Shown piece by piece: positions 1 to 11,768 of a stretch of DNA of 64,000 nt (its first letter is position 1; every line of letters starts with the position of its first letter). The notes under the pieces are model-generated. The model had not been told where the DNA came from. It ran no database searches and saw only the letters and a program-made list of their open reading frames with translations. This stretch comes from Flaccisagitta enflata. Lineage: Eukaryota > Chaetognatha > Sagittoidea > Aphragmophora. The position numbers and the translations under genes were made by a program. The stretch spans positions 8,680,001 to 8,744,000 of the forward strand of contig OZ231128.1 in assembly GCA_965153355.1 (NCBI GenBank), given 5' to 3'.

Positions 1-275
1 TCTGGTTTGAGTCTGGTTTGAGTCTGGTTTGAGTCTGGCTTAAATCTGGTTTATGTCTGGTTTATGTCTGGTTTATGTCTGGTTTATGTCTGATTTAGGT
101 CTGGTTTTGGTCTGGTTTAATTCTGGTTTGAGTCTGGTTTGAGTCTGGTTTGAGTCTGGTTTGGGTCTGTTTTGGGTTGCGTTCAAGTCTGATTTTCGAT
201 AAAAAGGTACAATAAGGAGTCAGGTCAGTTCAGCTATTTTTGTCCTGCACGCGACTTATAGGTGTTGGCCTTGTT
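1..275 (+). mobile_element. HEL-A long copy, 3' part (cut by window start)
   Basis: An 11-bp repeat (GTCTGGTTTGA and variants) runs from base 1 to about 175. It is followed by a unique stretch around GATAAAAAGGTACAATAAGG and then the conserved 3' terminus GCACGCGACT plus ATAGGTGTTGGCCTTGTT, ending at 275. The same order of blocks closes the copies ending at 40616 and 42791. The 5' hairpin lies outside the window. Confidence 0.8.
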
Positions 276-670
276 ACCTTAGAAATCAAAATGAATCATT
301 TTACTCTTTCTTCTGTAGAATCTAAACAAATTGAGCTACAGAGGTCTGCTTGGTGGCATTAGATCGCATTTTTGCAGAGCTTTCTAATGATCACCAATTT
401 TTATGGTTTTTTTTAATGGCGGACTCTTAATTTGACCAAGATAGTATGTATTCGTTAATTTCTTTCCCCACACCAAAGTTTTGTGCATTGAAATCAGATT
501 CATCATCGAAGAAAAAAAAGGTCTCACGACTATGTTCTCGGTCTTGACTAAACATAAACATAATTCTTTTGGCTCCATGAGTAATTTGCTGGAAGAATTG
601 TTTCATGCTTAATAAGGCTTCATTGAGACCGATATCAATTCATCAAGTGGAAAAGAATTTGGTGTGAAAA
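276..670. other. No gene seen
   Basis: AT-rich sequence without a convincing reading frame, repeat or RNA gene. The 64-codon minus-strand frame at 384-578 has no recognisable domain. Confidence 0.5.
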
Positions 671-773
671 AGCATGGCACAAAAGAAAAAGAACAGAAAA
701 AGAAAAAGAAAAAGAAAAAGAAAAAGAAAAGGTAAAGGAGAAGAAGAAGGAGAAGAAGAAGAAGGAGAAGGAA

Positions 774-805
<32 letters not shown>

Positions 806-870
806 AAAGAAAAAGAAAAAGAAGAAGAAGAAGAAGAAGAAGAAGAAGAAGAAGAAGAAGAAGAAGAAGA
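671..870 (+). repeat. Purine microsatellite (AAGAAA/GAA)n
   Basis: Almost pure A/G run built from AGAAAA, GAAGGA and finally uninterrupted GAA units. It creates long Lys/Glu or Phe/Ser frames that are not genes. Confidence 0.95.
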
Positions 871-899
871 ACGGTCTACAATTTGGACAATTTAGACTA

Positions 900-1085
900 A
901 AAGGCTGGGATTTAAATCTATGCCATAAGGGAGCGTTCAAAACCTTGAGGTTGGGATTTGGGGCTTGTGGCTGGGATTTGGGCCTTGATGCTGGGATTTT
1001 GTACTCGAGGCTAGGATTTGGGCCTTGAGGCTGGGATTTGGGCCTTGAGGCCGGGATTTGGGCCTTAATGCTGGGATTTAGGCTA
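900..1085 (+). repeat. GGCTGGGATTTGGGCCTTGA minisatellite
   Basis: About eight 18-20-bp units. The same unit recurs at 13446-14875, at 44340-44560 and, inverted and degenerate, at 24780-25075 and 52750-52870, so it is a dispersed satellite type in this genome. Confidence 0.9.
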
Positions 1086-1989
1086 GGGTGAAACAACAGA
1101 CCAGCCCCTCAGAAGACCAATTCTTCACTAAAACTCAGAAAATGGTCTTTCAAAAAAAATTTTCTAGCAGACCACAGCAGACCAATCATTTAGAACGATT
1201 ATCTTTCAATCAACAGACCATGGCAGACCAAATGTTGAAATCTCTTATTTCTCTATCTTTCGATCAACAGACCACAACAGACCAATGCATGAAAACTCAA
1301 TATCTTCATCTTTCAATCAACAGACCACAACAGACCAATGCATAAAGACTCAATATCTTCATCTTTCAATCAGCAGACCACAGCAGACCAATGCATGAAG
1401 ACTCAATATCTTCATCTTTCAATCAACAGACCATGGCAGAGCAAATGTGGTAATCTCTTATTTCTCTATCTTTCAATCAACAGACCACAACAGACCAATG
1501 CATGAAAACTCAATATCTTCATCTTTCAATCAACAGACCATGGCAGACCAAATGTTGTAATCTCTTATTTCTCTATCTTTCAATCAACAGACCACAACAG
1601 ACCAATGCATGAAAACTCAATATCTTCATCTTTCAGTCAACAGACCATGGCAGACCACATGTTGAAATCTCTTATTTCTCTATCTTTCAATCAACAGACC
1701 AAAACAGACCAATGCATGAAAACTCAATATCTTCATCTTTCAATCAACAGACCACAACAGACCAATGCATAAAGACTCAATATCTTCATCTTTCAATCAG
1801 CAGACCACAGCAGACCAATGCATGAAGACTCAATATCTTCATCTTTCAATCAACAGACCATGGCAGACCAAATGTGGTAATCTCTTATTTCTCTATCTTT
1901 CAATCAACAGACCACAACAGACCAATGCATGAAAACTCAATATCTTCATCTTTCAATCAACAGACCACAGCAGACTAATGCATGAAGAC

Positions 1990-2522
1990 CTGAGCCGGAC
2001 TTACCTTCCGCGGGGCCCTAGGCTTGACTGTTACCGCGGGGCCCCCCAGCCCCCCTTTGTGGGCCCTTCTACCCCTTTCCCTTGGCTTTCCACCTTTACG
2101 GCCCTCCCTCTTCCTCTACCAAAAGCCCATTTGGGAGAAAATTTGTATTTATTTCTATTTGTTAATAACATATCACATCTTTTTGTTTTGTTTTGAAAAA
2201 ATCTGACAGATTATAGTTTGCAACTTCATAATAAGCAATATCTTGATACAATACATTGTAAGACAGGATTGAAAAAAGAAAATTTTTTGAAAATTTGATA
2301 CAAATTTAGTAGTTCCCCTTTTAAATGAAAATGTAAATGAATTTCTTTGATACCTTAATATTTCATTTGTAACAATGGAGCTTTTCTTTTCTTTTTTTTA
2401 GCTCTTTAATTTTCTTTCTTTCTGTTTCTTTTTGATTTTGGGTCATTCTCTCCCTGTCTTTCCCTCTTGCTTTCTTTCAATCTATTTCTCTTTCTTTTTT
2501 TCATCTTTTTTCTTTCTTTTTT

Positions 2523-2586
<64 letters not shown>

Positions 2587-2701
2587 TTTTTTTCTTTCTT
2601 TCTCTCTTCTTTTTTCTAAATTAGGGGCTCTACCACGGGGCCCCCCTTACCGCGGGGCCCTAGGCTTAAGCCTCTTAAGCCTATTGGGAAGTCCGGCTCA
2701 G
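1990..2701. mobile_element. Non-autonomous DNA transposon, perfect TIRs and 8-bp TSD
   Basis: The ends are perfect 13-bp inverted repeats, CTGAGCCGGACTT and AAGTCCGGCTCAG. They are flanked by the direct repeat ATGAAGAC at 1982-1989 and 2702-2709, and the satellite monomer resumes exactly after it. Just inside each end are GC-rich blocks containing CCGCGGGGCCCTAGGCTT in direct orientation. The centre is AT-rich with a TTTC microsatellite (about 2510-2595). No transposase is present. An 8-bp duplication suggests hAT or another 8-bp-TSD superfamily, but these TIRs do not start with the usual hAT YARNG, so the superfamily is open. Confidence 0.92.
2440..2615 (+). repeat. (TTTC)n microsatellite
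   Basis: TTTC tract inside the 1990-2701 transposon; the clean run is about 2520-2587. Confidence 0.95.
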
Positions 2702-5700
2702 ATGAAGACTCAATATCTTCATCTTTCAATCAACAGACCATTGCAGACCAAATGTTGAAATCTCTTATTTCTCTATCTTTCAATCAACAGACCGCAACAG
2801 ACCAATGCATTAAGACTCAATATCTTCATCTTTCAATAAACAGACCATGGCAGACCAAATGTTCTAATCTCTTATTTCTCTATCTTTCAATCAACAGACC
2901 ACAACAGACCAATGCATGAAGACTCAATATCTTCATCTTTCAATCAACAGACCATAGCAGACCAAATGTTGTAATCTCTCATTTTCTATCTTTCAATCAA
3001 CAGACCACAACAGACCAATGCATGAAAACTCAATATCTTCATCTTTCAACCAACAGACCATGGCAGACCACATATTGAAATCTCTTATTTCTCTATCTTT
3101 TAATCAACAGACCAAAACAATCCAATGCATGAAGACTCAATATCTTCATCTTTCAATCAACAGACCATGGCAGACCAAATGTTGTAATCTCTTATTTCTC
3201 TATCTTTCAATCAACAGACCACAACAGACCAATGCATGAAAACTCAATATCTTCATCTTTCAATCAACAGACCATGGCAGACCAAATGTTGTAATCTCTT
3301 ATTTCTCTATCTTTCAATCAACAGACCACAACAGACCAATGCATGAAAACTCGATATCTTCATCTTTCAGTCAACAGACCATGGCAGACCACATGTTGAA
3401 ATCTCTTATTTCTTTATCTTTCAATCAACAGACCACAACAGACCAATGCATGAAAACTCAATATCTTCATCTTTCAATCAACAGACCACAACAGACCAAT
3501 GCATAAAGACTCAATATCTTCATCTTTCAATCAGCATACCACAGCAGACCAATGCATGAAGACTCAATATCTTCATCTTTCAATCAACAGACCATGGCAG
3601 ACCAAATGTGGTAATCTCTTATTTCTCTATCTTTCAATCAACAGACCACAACAGACCAATGCATGAAAACTCAATATCTTCATCTTTCAATCAACAGACC
3701 ACAACAGACCAATGCATAAAGACTCAATATCTTCATCTTCCAATCAGCAGACCACAGCAGACCAATGCATGAAGACTCAATTTCTTCATCTTTCAATCAA
3801 CAGACCATGGCAGACCAAATGTGGTAATCCCTTATTTCTCTATCTTTCAATCAACAGACCACAACAGAACAATGCATGAAAACTCAATATCTTCATCTTT
3901 CAATCAACAGACCATGGCAGACCAAATGTTGTAATCTCTTATTTCTCTATCTTTCAATCAACAGACCACAACAGACCAATGCATGAAAACTCAATATCTT
4001 CATCTTTCAGTCAACAGACCATGGCAGACCACATGTTGAAATCTCTTATTTCTCTATCTTTCAATCAACAGACCACAACAGACCAATGCATAAAAACTCA
4101 ATATCTTCATCTTTCAATCAACAGACCACAACAGACCAATGCATAAAGACTCAATATCTTCATCTTTCAATCAGCAGACCACAGCAGACCAATGCATGAA
4201 GACTCAATATCTTCATCTTTCAATCAACAGACCATGGCAGACCAAATGTGGTAATCTCTTATTTCTCTATCTTTCAATCAACAGACCACAACAGACCAAT
4301 GCATGAAAACTCAATATCTTCATCTTTCAATCAACAGACCATGGCAGACCAAATGTTGTAATCTCTTATTTCTCTATCTTTCAATCAACAGAGCACAACA
4401 GACCAACGCATGAAAACTCAATATCTTCATCTTTCAGTCAACAGACCATGGCAGACCACATGTTGAAATCTCTTATTTCTCTATCTTTCAATCAACAGAC
4501 CACAGCAGACCAATGCATGAAGACTCAATATCTTCATCTTTCAATCAACAGACCATGGCAGACCAAATGTGGTAATCTCTTATTTCTCTATCTTTCAATC
4601 AACAGACCACAACAGACCAATGCATGAAAACTCAATATCTTCATCTTTCAATCAACAGACCATGGCAGACCACATGTTGAAATCTCTTATTTCTCTATCT
4701 TTCAATCAACAGACCACATCAGACCAATGCATGAAAACTCAATATCTTGATCTTTCAATCAACAGACCATGGCAGACCACATGTTGAAATCTCTTATTTC
4801 TCTATCTTTCAATCAACAGACCACAACAGACCAATGCATGAAAACTCAATATCTTCATCTTTCAATCAACAGACCACAGCAGACCAATGCATGAAGACTC
4901 AATATCTTCATCTTTCAATCAACAGACCATGGCAGACCGAATGTTGAAATCTCTTATTTCTCTATCTTTCAATCAACAGACCGCAACAGACCAATGCATT
5001 AAGACTCAATATCTTCATCTTTCAATAAACAGACCATGGCAGACCAAATGTTGTAATCCTTTATTTCTCTATCTTTCAATCAACAGACCACAACAGACCA
5101 ATGCATGAAAACTCGATATCTTCATCTTTCAATCAACAGACCACAACAGACCAATGCATGAAGACTCAATATCTTCATCTTTCAATCAACAGACCATAGC
5201 AGACCAAATGTTGTAATCTCTCATTTTCTATCTTTCAATCAACAGACCACAACAGACCAATGCATGAAAACTCAATATCTTCATCTTTCAACCAACAGAC
5301 CATGGCAGACCACATATTGAAATCTCTTATTTCTCTATCTTTCAATCAACAGACCATGGCAGACCAAATGCATGAAAACTCAATATCTTCATCTTTCAAT
5401 CAACAGACCACAACAGACCAATGCATGAATACTCAATATCTTTATCTTTCAATCAACAGACCATGGCAGACCAAATGTTGTAATCTCTTATTTCTCTATC
5501 TTTCAATCAACAGACCACAACAGACCAATGCATGAAAACTCAATATCTTCATCTTTCAATCAACAGACCATGGCAGACCAATGCATGAAGACTCAATATC
5601 TTCATCTTTCAATCAGCAGACCACAGCAGACCAATGCATGAAGACTCAATATCTTCATCTTTCAATAAACAGACCATGGCAGACTAAATGTTGAAATCTC

Positions 5701-5843
5701 TTGTTTCACTATCTTTCAATGAACAGACCACAACAGACCAATGCATGAAAACTCAATATCTTCATCTTTCAATCAACAGACCTTGGCAGATCAAATGTTG
5801 TAATCTCTAATATGTAGATATCTCAATCAACAGACCACAACAT

Positions 5844-8800
5844 GTGGTCTTCCATGGTCTGTTAGTAAAGTCAGATGTTGAGTTTTCATGCATTGGTCTG
5901 TTGTGGTCTGTTGATTGAAAGATAGTGAAATAAGAGATTTCAATATGTGGTCTGCCATGGTCTGTTGATTAGAAGATAAAGATATTGAGTTTTCATGCAT
6001 TGGTCTGTTGTGGTCTGTTGATTGAAAGATAGTGAAATAAGAGATTTCAATATGTGGTCTTCCATGGTCTGTTGATTAGAAGATAAAGATATTGAGTTTT
6101 CATGCATTGGTCTGTTGTGGTCTGTTGATTGAAAGATAGAGAAATATGAGATTTCAACATTTGGTCTGCCATGGTCTGTTGATTGAAAGATGAAGATATT
6201 GAGTCTTCATAAATGCGTGGTCTGTTTGTGTCTCTGTTGATGAAGATAGAGAGGTAAGGATTTCAACATGTGGTCTGCAGTCTAATTGATTAGTGAAATA
6301 TTGGTCATGCATTGGTCTCATTGTGATCTGTTGATTGAATAGAGAAATGAGATTTCAATATGTGGTCTGCCACGGTCTGTTGATTGAAAGATTAAGATAT
6401 TGAGTCTTCATGCATTGGTCTGCTATTGTCTGCTGATTGAAAGATGAAGATATTGAGTCTTTCTTCATTGGTCTGACCTGGTCTGTTGATTGAAAAATAG
6501 AGAAATAAGAGATTTCAACATTTGGTCTGCCATGGTCTGTTGATTGAAAGATGAAGATATTAAGTCTTCATGCATTGGTCTGCTGTTGTCTGTTGATTAA
6601 AAGATGAAGATATTGAGTTTTCATGCATTGGTCTGTGTAATCTGTTGATTGGATAAATAAGAGATTTCAGCATGTGGTCTGCCACAGTCTGTTGATTGAA
6701 AAGATGAAGATGTGTGAAGTCTTCATGCATTGGTCTGTTGTGGTCTGTTGATTGGAAGATAGAGAAATAAGAGATTTCAATATGTGGTCTGCCATGGTCT
6801 GTTGATTGAAAGATGAAGATATTAAGTCTTCATGCATTGGTCTGTTTATGTCTGACAGTGAAAGATAAGTAAGATTTCAATATGTGTTCTGCCCAGTCTG
6901 TTGATGAAGATGAAGATGTGAATGTGCATTGGTCTGATGTATGTCTGTTGGTGAAGATAGAGAAATAAGAGATTTCAATATGCAGTGCCATGGGTCTGTT
7001 GATTGAAAGATTAAGATATTGAGTCTTCATGCATTGGTCTGTTGTGGTCTGTTGATTGAAAGATAGAGAAATAAGAGATTTCAACATGTGTCTACTGCAA
7101 TCTGTTGATTGAAGATGAAGATGTGGGAAGTCTTCATGCATTGGTCTGTTATGTCTGGTGATTGAAAGATAGAGAAATAAGAGATTTCAATATGTGGTCT
7201 GCCACGGTCTGTTGATTGAAAGATTAAGATGTTGAGTCTTCATGCGTTGGTCTGTTGTGGTCAGTTGATTGAAAGATGAAGATATTTAGTTTTCATGCAT
7301 TGGTCTGTAGTCTGTTGATTGAAAGATGAAGATATATTGAGTTTTCATGCATTGGTCTGTTGTGTTTGATTGAAAGATAGAGAAATAAGAGATTACCACA
7401 TTTGGTCTGCCAAAGTCTGTTGATTGAAAGATGAAGATATTGAGTCTTCATGCCTTGGTCTGCTGTGGTCTGCTGATTGAAAGATGAAGATATTGAGTCT
7501 TCATGCATTGGTCTGTTGTGGTCTGTTGATTGAAAGATGAATATATCGAGTTTTCATGCATTGTTCTGTTGTGGTCACATGATTGAAAGATAGAGAGAAA
7601 TAAGAAATTTTACATTTTGGTCTGCCATGAGTGATTGAGAAAGATGAAGGCTATTAGTCTTCATCATTAGTCTGCTATGTCTGCGAATAAAAAGATGAAG
7701 ATATTAGTCTATCATTAGTCATCAATCTATTGATTGAAGAATAAAATAAATTACTGTGCAGTGAGATCTGTTGTGTCTGTTGATTGAAAGATAAGAAATA
7801 AATTCAACATGTAGTCTCATGGTCTGTTGATTGGAAAGGTAATCTTCGATTTTCATGCATTGGTCTTTTGTGGTCTGTTTGGTGAAAATCAGAAGAAAAT
7901 AAGAAATTATACATTTGAGTCTGTATGGTCTGCATTGATTGAAAGATGAAGATATTGAGTCTTCATGCATTGGTCTGCTGTGGTCTGCTGATTGAAGGAT
8001 GAAGATATTGAGTCTTTATGCATTGGTCTGTTGTGGTCTGTTGTTAAAGATGAAGATATTGATTTTCATGCATTGGTCTTTTGTGGTCTGTTTGATTGAA
8101 AGATAGAAATGAGATTTCAATATGTGATGCCAGTGGTCTGTTGATTGGAAGATGAAGATATTGAGTTTTCATGCATTGGTCTGTTGTGGTCTGTTGATTG
8201 AAAGATAGAGAAATAAGAGATTACCACATTAGGTCTGCCATGGTCTGTTGATTGAAAGATGAAGATATTGAGTCTTCATGCATTGGTGTGCTGTGGTCTG
8301 CTGATTGAAAGATGAAGATATTGATTCTTTATGCATTGGTCTGTTGTGGTCTGTGGATTGAAAGATGAAGATATTGAGTTTTCATGCATTGGTCTGTTGT
8401 GGTCTGTTTATTGAAAGATAGAGAAATAAGAGATTTCAACATGTGGTCTGCCATGGTCTGTTTACTGAAAGATGAAGATATTGAGTTTTCATGCATTGGT
8501 CTGTTGATTGAAAGATAGAGAAATAAGAGATTTCAACATTTGGTCTGCCATGGTCTGTTGATTGAAAGATGAAGATATTGAGTTTTCATGCATTGGTCTG
8601 TTTTGGTCTGTCGATTGAAAGATAAGGAAATAAGAGATTACCACATTTGGTCTGCCATGGTCTGTTGATTGAAGATGAAGCTATTAGTCTTTGTCGTGGT
8701 CTGTTCTTGGTCTGTTGATTGAAAGATGAAGATGGCCATTGTGTTTTCATGCATTGGTCTGTTGTGGTCTGTTGATTGAAAGATAGAGAAATAAGAGATT

Positions 8801-8909
8801 TCAAAATGTGGTCTGCCATGGTCTGTTGACTGAAAGATGAAGATATTGAGTTTTCATGCATTGGTCTGTCTTGGTCTGTTGATTGAAACATAGAAAAATA
8901 AGAGATTAC
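5844..8909 (-). repeat. 53/54-bp satellite array, right (inverted) arm
   Basis: Same monomers as 1088-5843 but reverse complemented. The switch lies in the sequence CACAACATGTGGTC near 5840-5850. The part between about 6200 and 7970 carries many small deletions and substitutions, whereas 8150-8900 is again close to consensus, so homogenisation is uneven along this arm. The array ends at 8909, directly abutting LINE coding sequence. Confidence 0.95.
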
Positions 8910-10538
8910 ATGTTTCCCCTTGTCTCCTTTCCCTTTCCAAAGACAGGTAATCACGCCTCTATTCCATACCGAAGGTATCACTTCTTCTCTCCATATAGTT
9001 TCTATTAAGGGATATAGGAATTCAATCATAGATTCACCAGTAAGTTTAAGCATTTCGTTTTTAATATCTGGGGTGGATTTACCATTTTTCTTTTTGCGAA
9101 TAATATCAGCTATTTCTTGTCTAGTAGGTGTTCTGTTGAATATTAGGTTTTCATAATCTCTGTTTATTTGGTATTCATTTATCTTAGTCAAAACATACGA
9201 GTGGTATGGATGGTGGTCGAAGGGCTTTGCTTTATAAAGGCCTTCAAAATAAAGGGCTGTGTGTTCCTTGACAGAATCAGGGTCGTATACTCTCACACCT
9301 TGATCATTTTTTAGTGCAAGGGACTCAAGAGAAGGATCCCTTGACATTCGCCTTTTTTCACCCCAAAGTGCGTTTTTACTGCCGTCATTGATTATTTTTT
9401 CTAGTTTTGCTTGTACTATTATTACTTTTTCTTGTGCCATTTCATGAAGAATTTGACTCTGAATTTCTTTATATTTCTCTATGAGATCATCTCTTTTTGT
9501 TTGGTTGGTCTCGAGTTGAATCTCATTCTTCAGATGCTTTTTCTCATCATTCAAGGTTTTGACTGCAGTGGATATTTTTATTGTGAGATTGTTTTTTATG
9601 GTCGTTTTGCCTATGGATGTATATGCGCTACTCAGTATTTCATTGTAGTATTTCTTGTACCTGCTGTCTATTGTTTCACCTGGTGTGGAAATGATATTGG
9701 CGGCTTTTGCTTGTCTCATGCGTAGTTGCTCAGAGAACTTTTTCCATTTCGATTCATCAGCTCTTATGTTCCATGATGTCTGTTTGATGGCCGTAATTTT
9801 TTGTATGTATGGGATATGGATCTGTATGGAAATAGTGTTATGGTCACTCTCGTTTTTACCTTTAATCTTGAGTAATCCATTTTCATCAATTGTCATTTGA
9901 TTTATCCATTTGAATGCTTCATCACTGGTTGTAACAAAATCAATAGCGGATATCTCATTCGCGTCTTTAGTATTTTGACGTGTTATAATTCCGTTGCACT
10001 TGTTGGTCCCATTCAGTACTTTGAGGTTTGTGTCATTAAAAACTTTGAGAAGAGCTTTTCCGTTGCGGCTTATTTCCTCACCTAGGAGGCCAATTTTCCC
10101 ATTGCCATCCATGGTTAATAAAACTTCACCTTCATTTTGTTTCTCGGATATCTCTTCAGTTAAAAGTATCATTTCTTTCTCTAAATCCTCTTTAGAAGTT
10201 CTGCTCTCTTGTTTGCCGTAATAAGTCCCTCCGTAATAAGTCCCTATGAAAAGGGGAGGTGTATCTTTTCTGTACACCCCTACCCAGGCTATCTCTATAT
10301 CGCGTTCAGAAATATGTGACGTGACATTCGACCTTATATCCTTGCGTACAAAAATAGCAACTCCACCACCTAATTTTCCTTCCCGTTTTCGTCCAAAAAA
10401 TTCATAGCCTTCAATATTTATGCCAGTGTTCGAATTGAGATGAGTTTCGGTAACGAGAAATAGGTGAGGTGTATTTTCACTCAGAACCTGTTTAATGCAT
10501 GTTAATTTGCTTTTTATTCCGCGTACATTAGCATACAT
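8910..10538 (-). pseudogene. LINE ORF2 fragment: AP endonuclease and start of reverse transcriptase
   Basis: Minus-strand reading frame starting at ATG 10538 (MYANVRGIKSK). The first ~250 residues are an apurinic/apyrimidinic-type endonuclease of non-LTR retrotransposons: N-terminal NVRG, catalytic TETH, MDGNG in place of the usual GDFN, SAIDFV and the terminal SDHNTI block. A linker follows, then the first reverse transcriptase blocks (GKSTPDIKNEMLKL and ITCLWKGKGDKG). Homology stops at KGKH, and the frame runs a further ~108 codons through the satellite to a stop at 8586. The catalytic RT motifs are absent, so this copy is dead. It belongs with ORF1 at 11097-13121 in the same orientation. 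Clade not assigned. Confidence 0.9.
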
Positions 10539-10587
10539 AATATTCCAAGGATCATTTGTTCGTCTTTTTTGGCTATCTCGCGATTTT

Positions 10588-10707
10588 CATTATTGTTTGT
10601 TGTTGTTGTTGTTGTTGTTGTTATTGTTGTTGTTGTTATTTATTTTTTGTTGTTGTTGTTGACGATGTTGCTGTTGTTGTTGACGATGTTGTTGTTGTTG
10701 TTGACGA

Positions 10708-10787
<80 letters not shown>

Positions 10788-10939
10788 TTGTTGTTGTTGA
10801 CATTGTTGTTGACATTGTTGTTGAGATTGTTGTTGAGATTGTTGTTGACATTTTTGTTGTTGTTGTTGTTGTTGTTGTTGTTATTTATTGTTGTTGTTGT
10901 TTTGTTTGTTGTTGTTGTTGTTGTTGTTGTTGTTATTAT

Positions 10940-10971
<32 letters not shown>

Positions 10972-11085
10972 ATTGTTGTTATTGTTGTTTTGTTGTTGTT
11001 GTTGTTATTGTTGACATTGTTGTTGTTGACATTGTTGTTGTTGACATTGTTGTTTTTGTTAACATTGTGGTTGTTGTTGCTGTAG
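10588..11085 (+). repeat. (GTT)n microsatellite between LINE ORF1 and ORF2
   Basis: About 500 bp of GTT with GACGAT, GACATT and GAGATT interruptions. On the element's sense strand it is (AAC)n, filling the space between ORF1's stop at 11097 and ORF2's start. Confidence 0.95.
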
Positions 11086-11096
11086 TTGACCGGATC

Positions 11097-11693
11097 CTAT
11101 TCGTTTCTTGAGCGGTACCGCGATGAGATTCGGTTGAGTTTGGTGAGTTGAACGCTGTCGCGATTTTTCTTCGAATACAGGCTCCTTTTGATTTCTTTGG
11201 CGAGAATTTTGGCGCCAAAGTCGTTGTAGTGAATGTCGTCGTCCATCGTATCTCGTCGCAACGTTTTTGTGTCGCTATCCAAGAAAGGGTCGGTAGTGAC
11301 GTAACATGTTTCAGTGTAGCCACCAATCCGGTCTAGTAGATCGTTGATTTCGATGTGGTCTTTTGAGAGTGGAGGTAGGCCGATTAAGTGAAGCCTGGCG
11401 TTTGGGAAATGGGTGTTGTAAGCGAATAACATATCCATGTAACCGTTTTTAAACTTTTTCAAATCGAAATTGTCCTTGCGTCGGTCATTCAGGCCAACTT
11501 GGAAAGCGATATCGGTGACATCTTTAGGATTCTTTGTCGCGGGGATTTTGCCAATGGCCTCAGAGACGTGGTAGCATCGAACTCCAGTGACGAGGGCGCC
11601 TGGCTTGAGCTGCTGCAAATCCAAGTACTTGGCATTCGAGTCAGAGACTAATATGATGTGTTCATTGTTGTTGTTGTTGTTGTTTATTGTTGT

Positions 11694-11725
<32 letters not shown>

Positions 11726-11727
11726 AT

Positions 11728-11768
<41 letters not shown>

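Larger units (their letters stand above)
1088..5843 (+). repeat. 53/54-bp satellite array, left arm of a giant palindrome
   Basis: Tandem array of two related monomers. Type A is 53 bp and contains CAGACCACAACAGACCAATG; type B is 54 bp and contains CAGACCATGGCAGACCAAAT. Both begin TCTTTCAATCAACAGACCA. They often alternate as A-B dimers of 107 bp, with local runs such as A-A-A-B. Copies are very similar, implying recent homogenisation. The array is interrupted at 1990-2701 by a DNA transposon. From 5844 the same monomers appear in the opposite orientation. Confidence 0.97.

Noticed and set aside
1088-8580. Families of 60-100-codon frames with NQQTMADQ / SINRPWQTK peptides
   Set aside because: Translation of the 53/54-bp satellite; repeats of differing length and a random mix of stops argue against a protein.
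1088-8909. CRISPR-like array of regularly spaced repeats
   Set aside because: The units are directly adjoining satellite monomers with no unique spacers, in a eukaryotic context with no cas genes.
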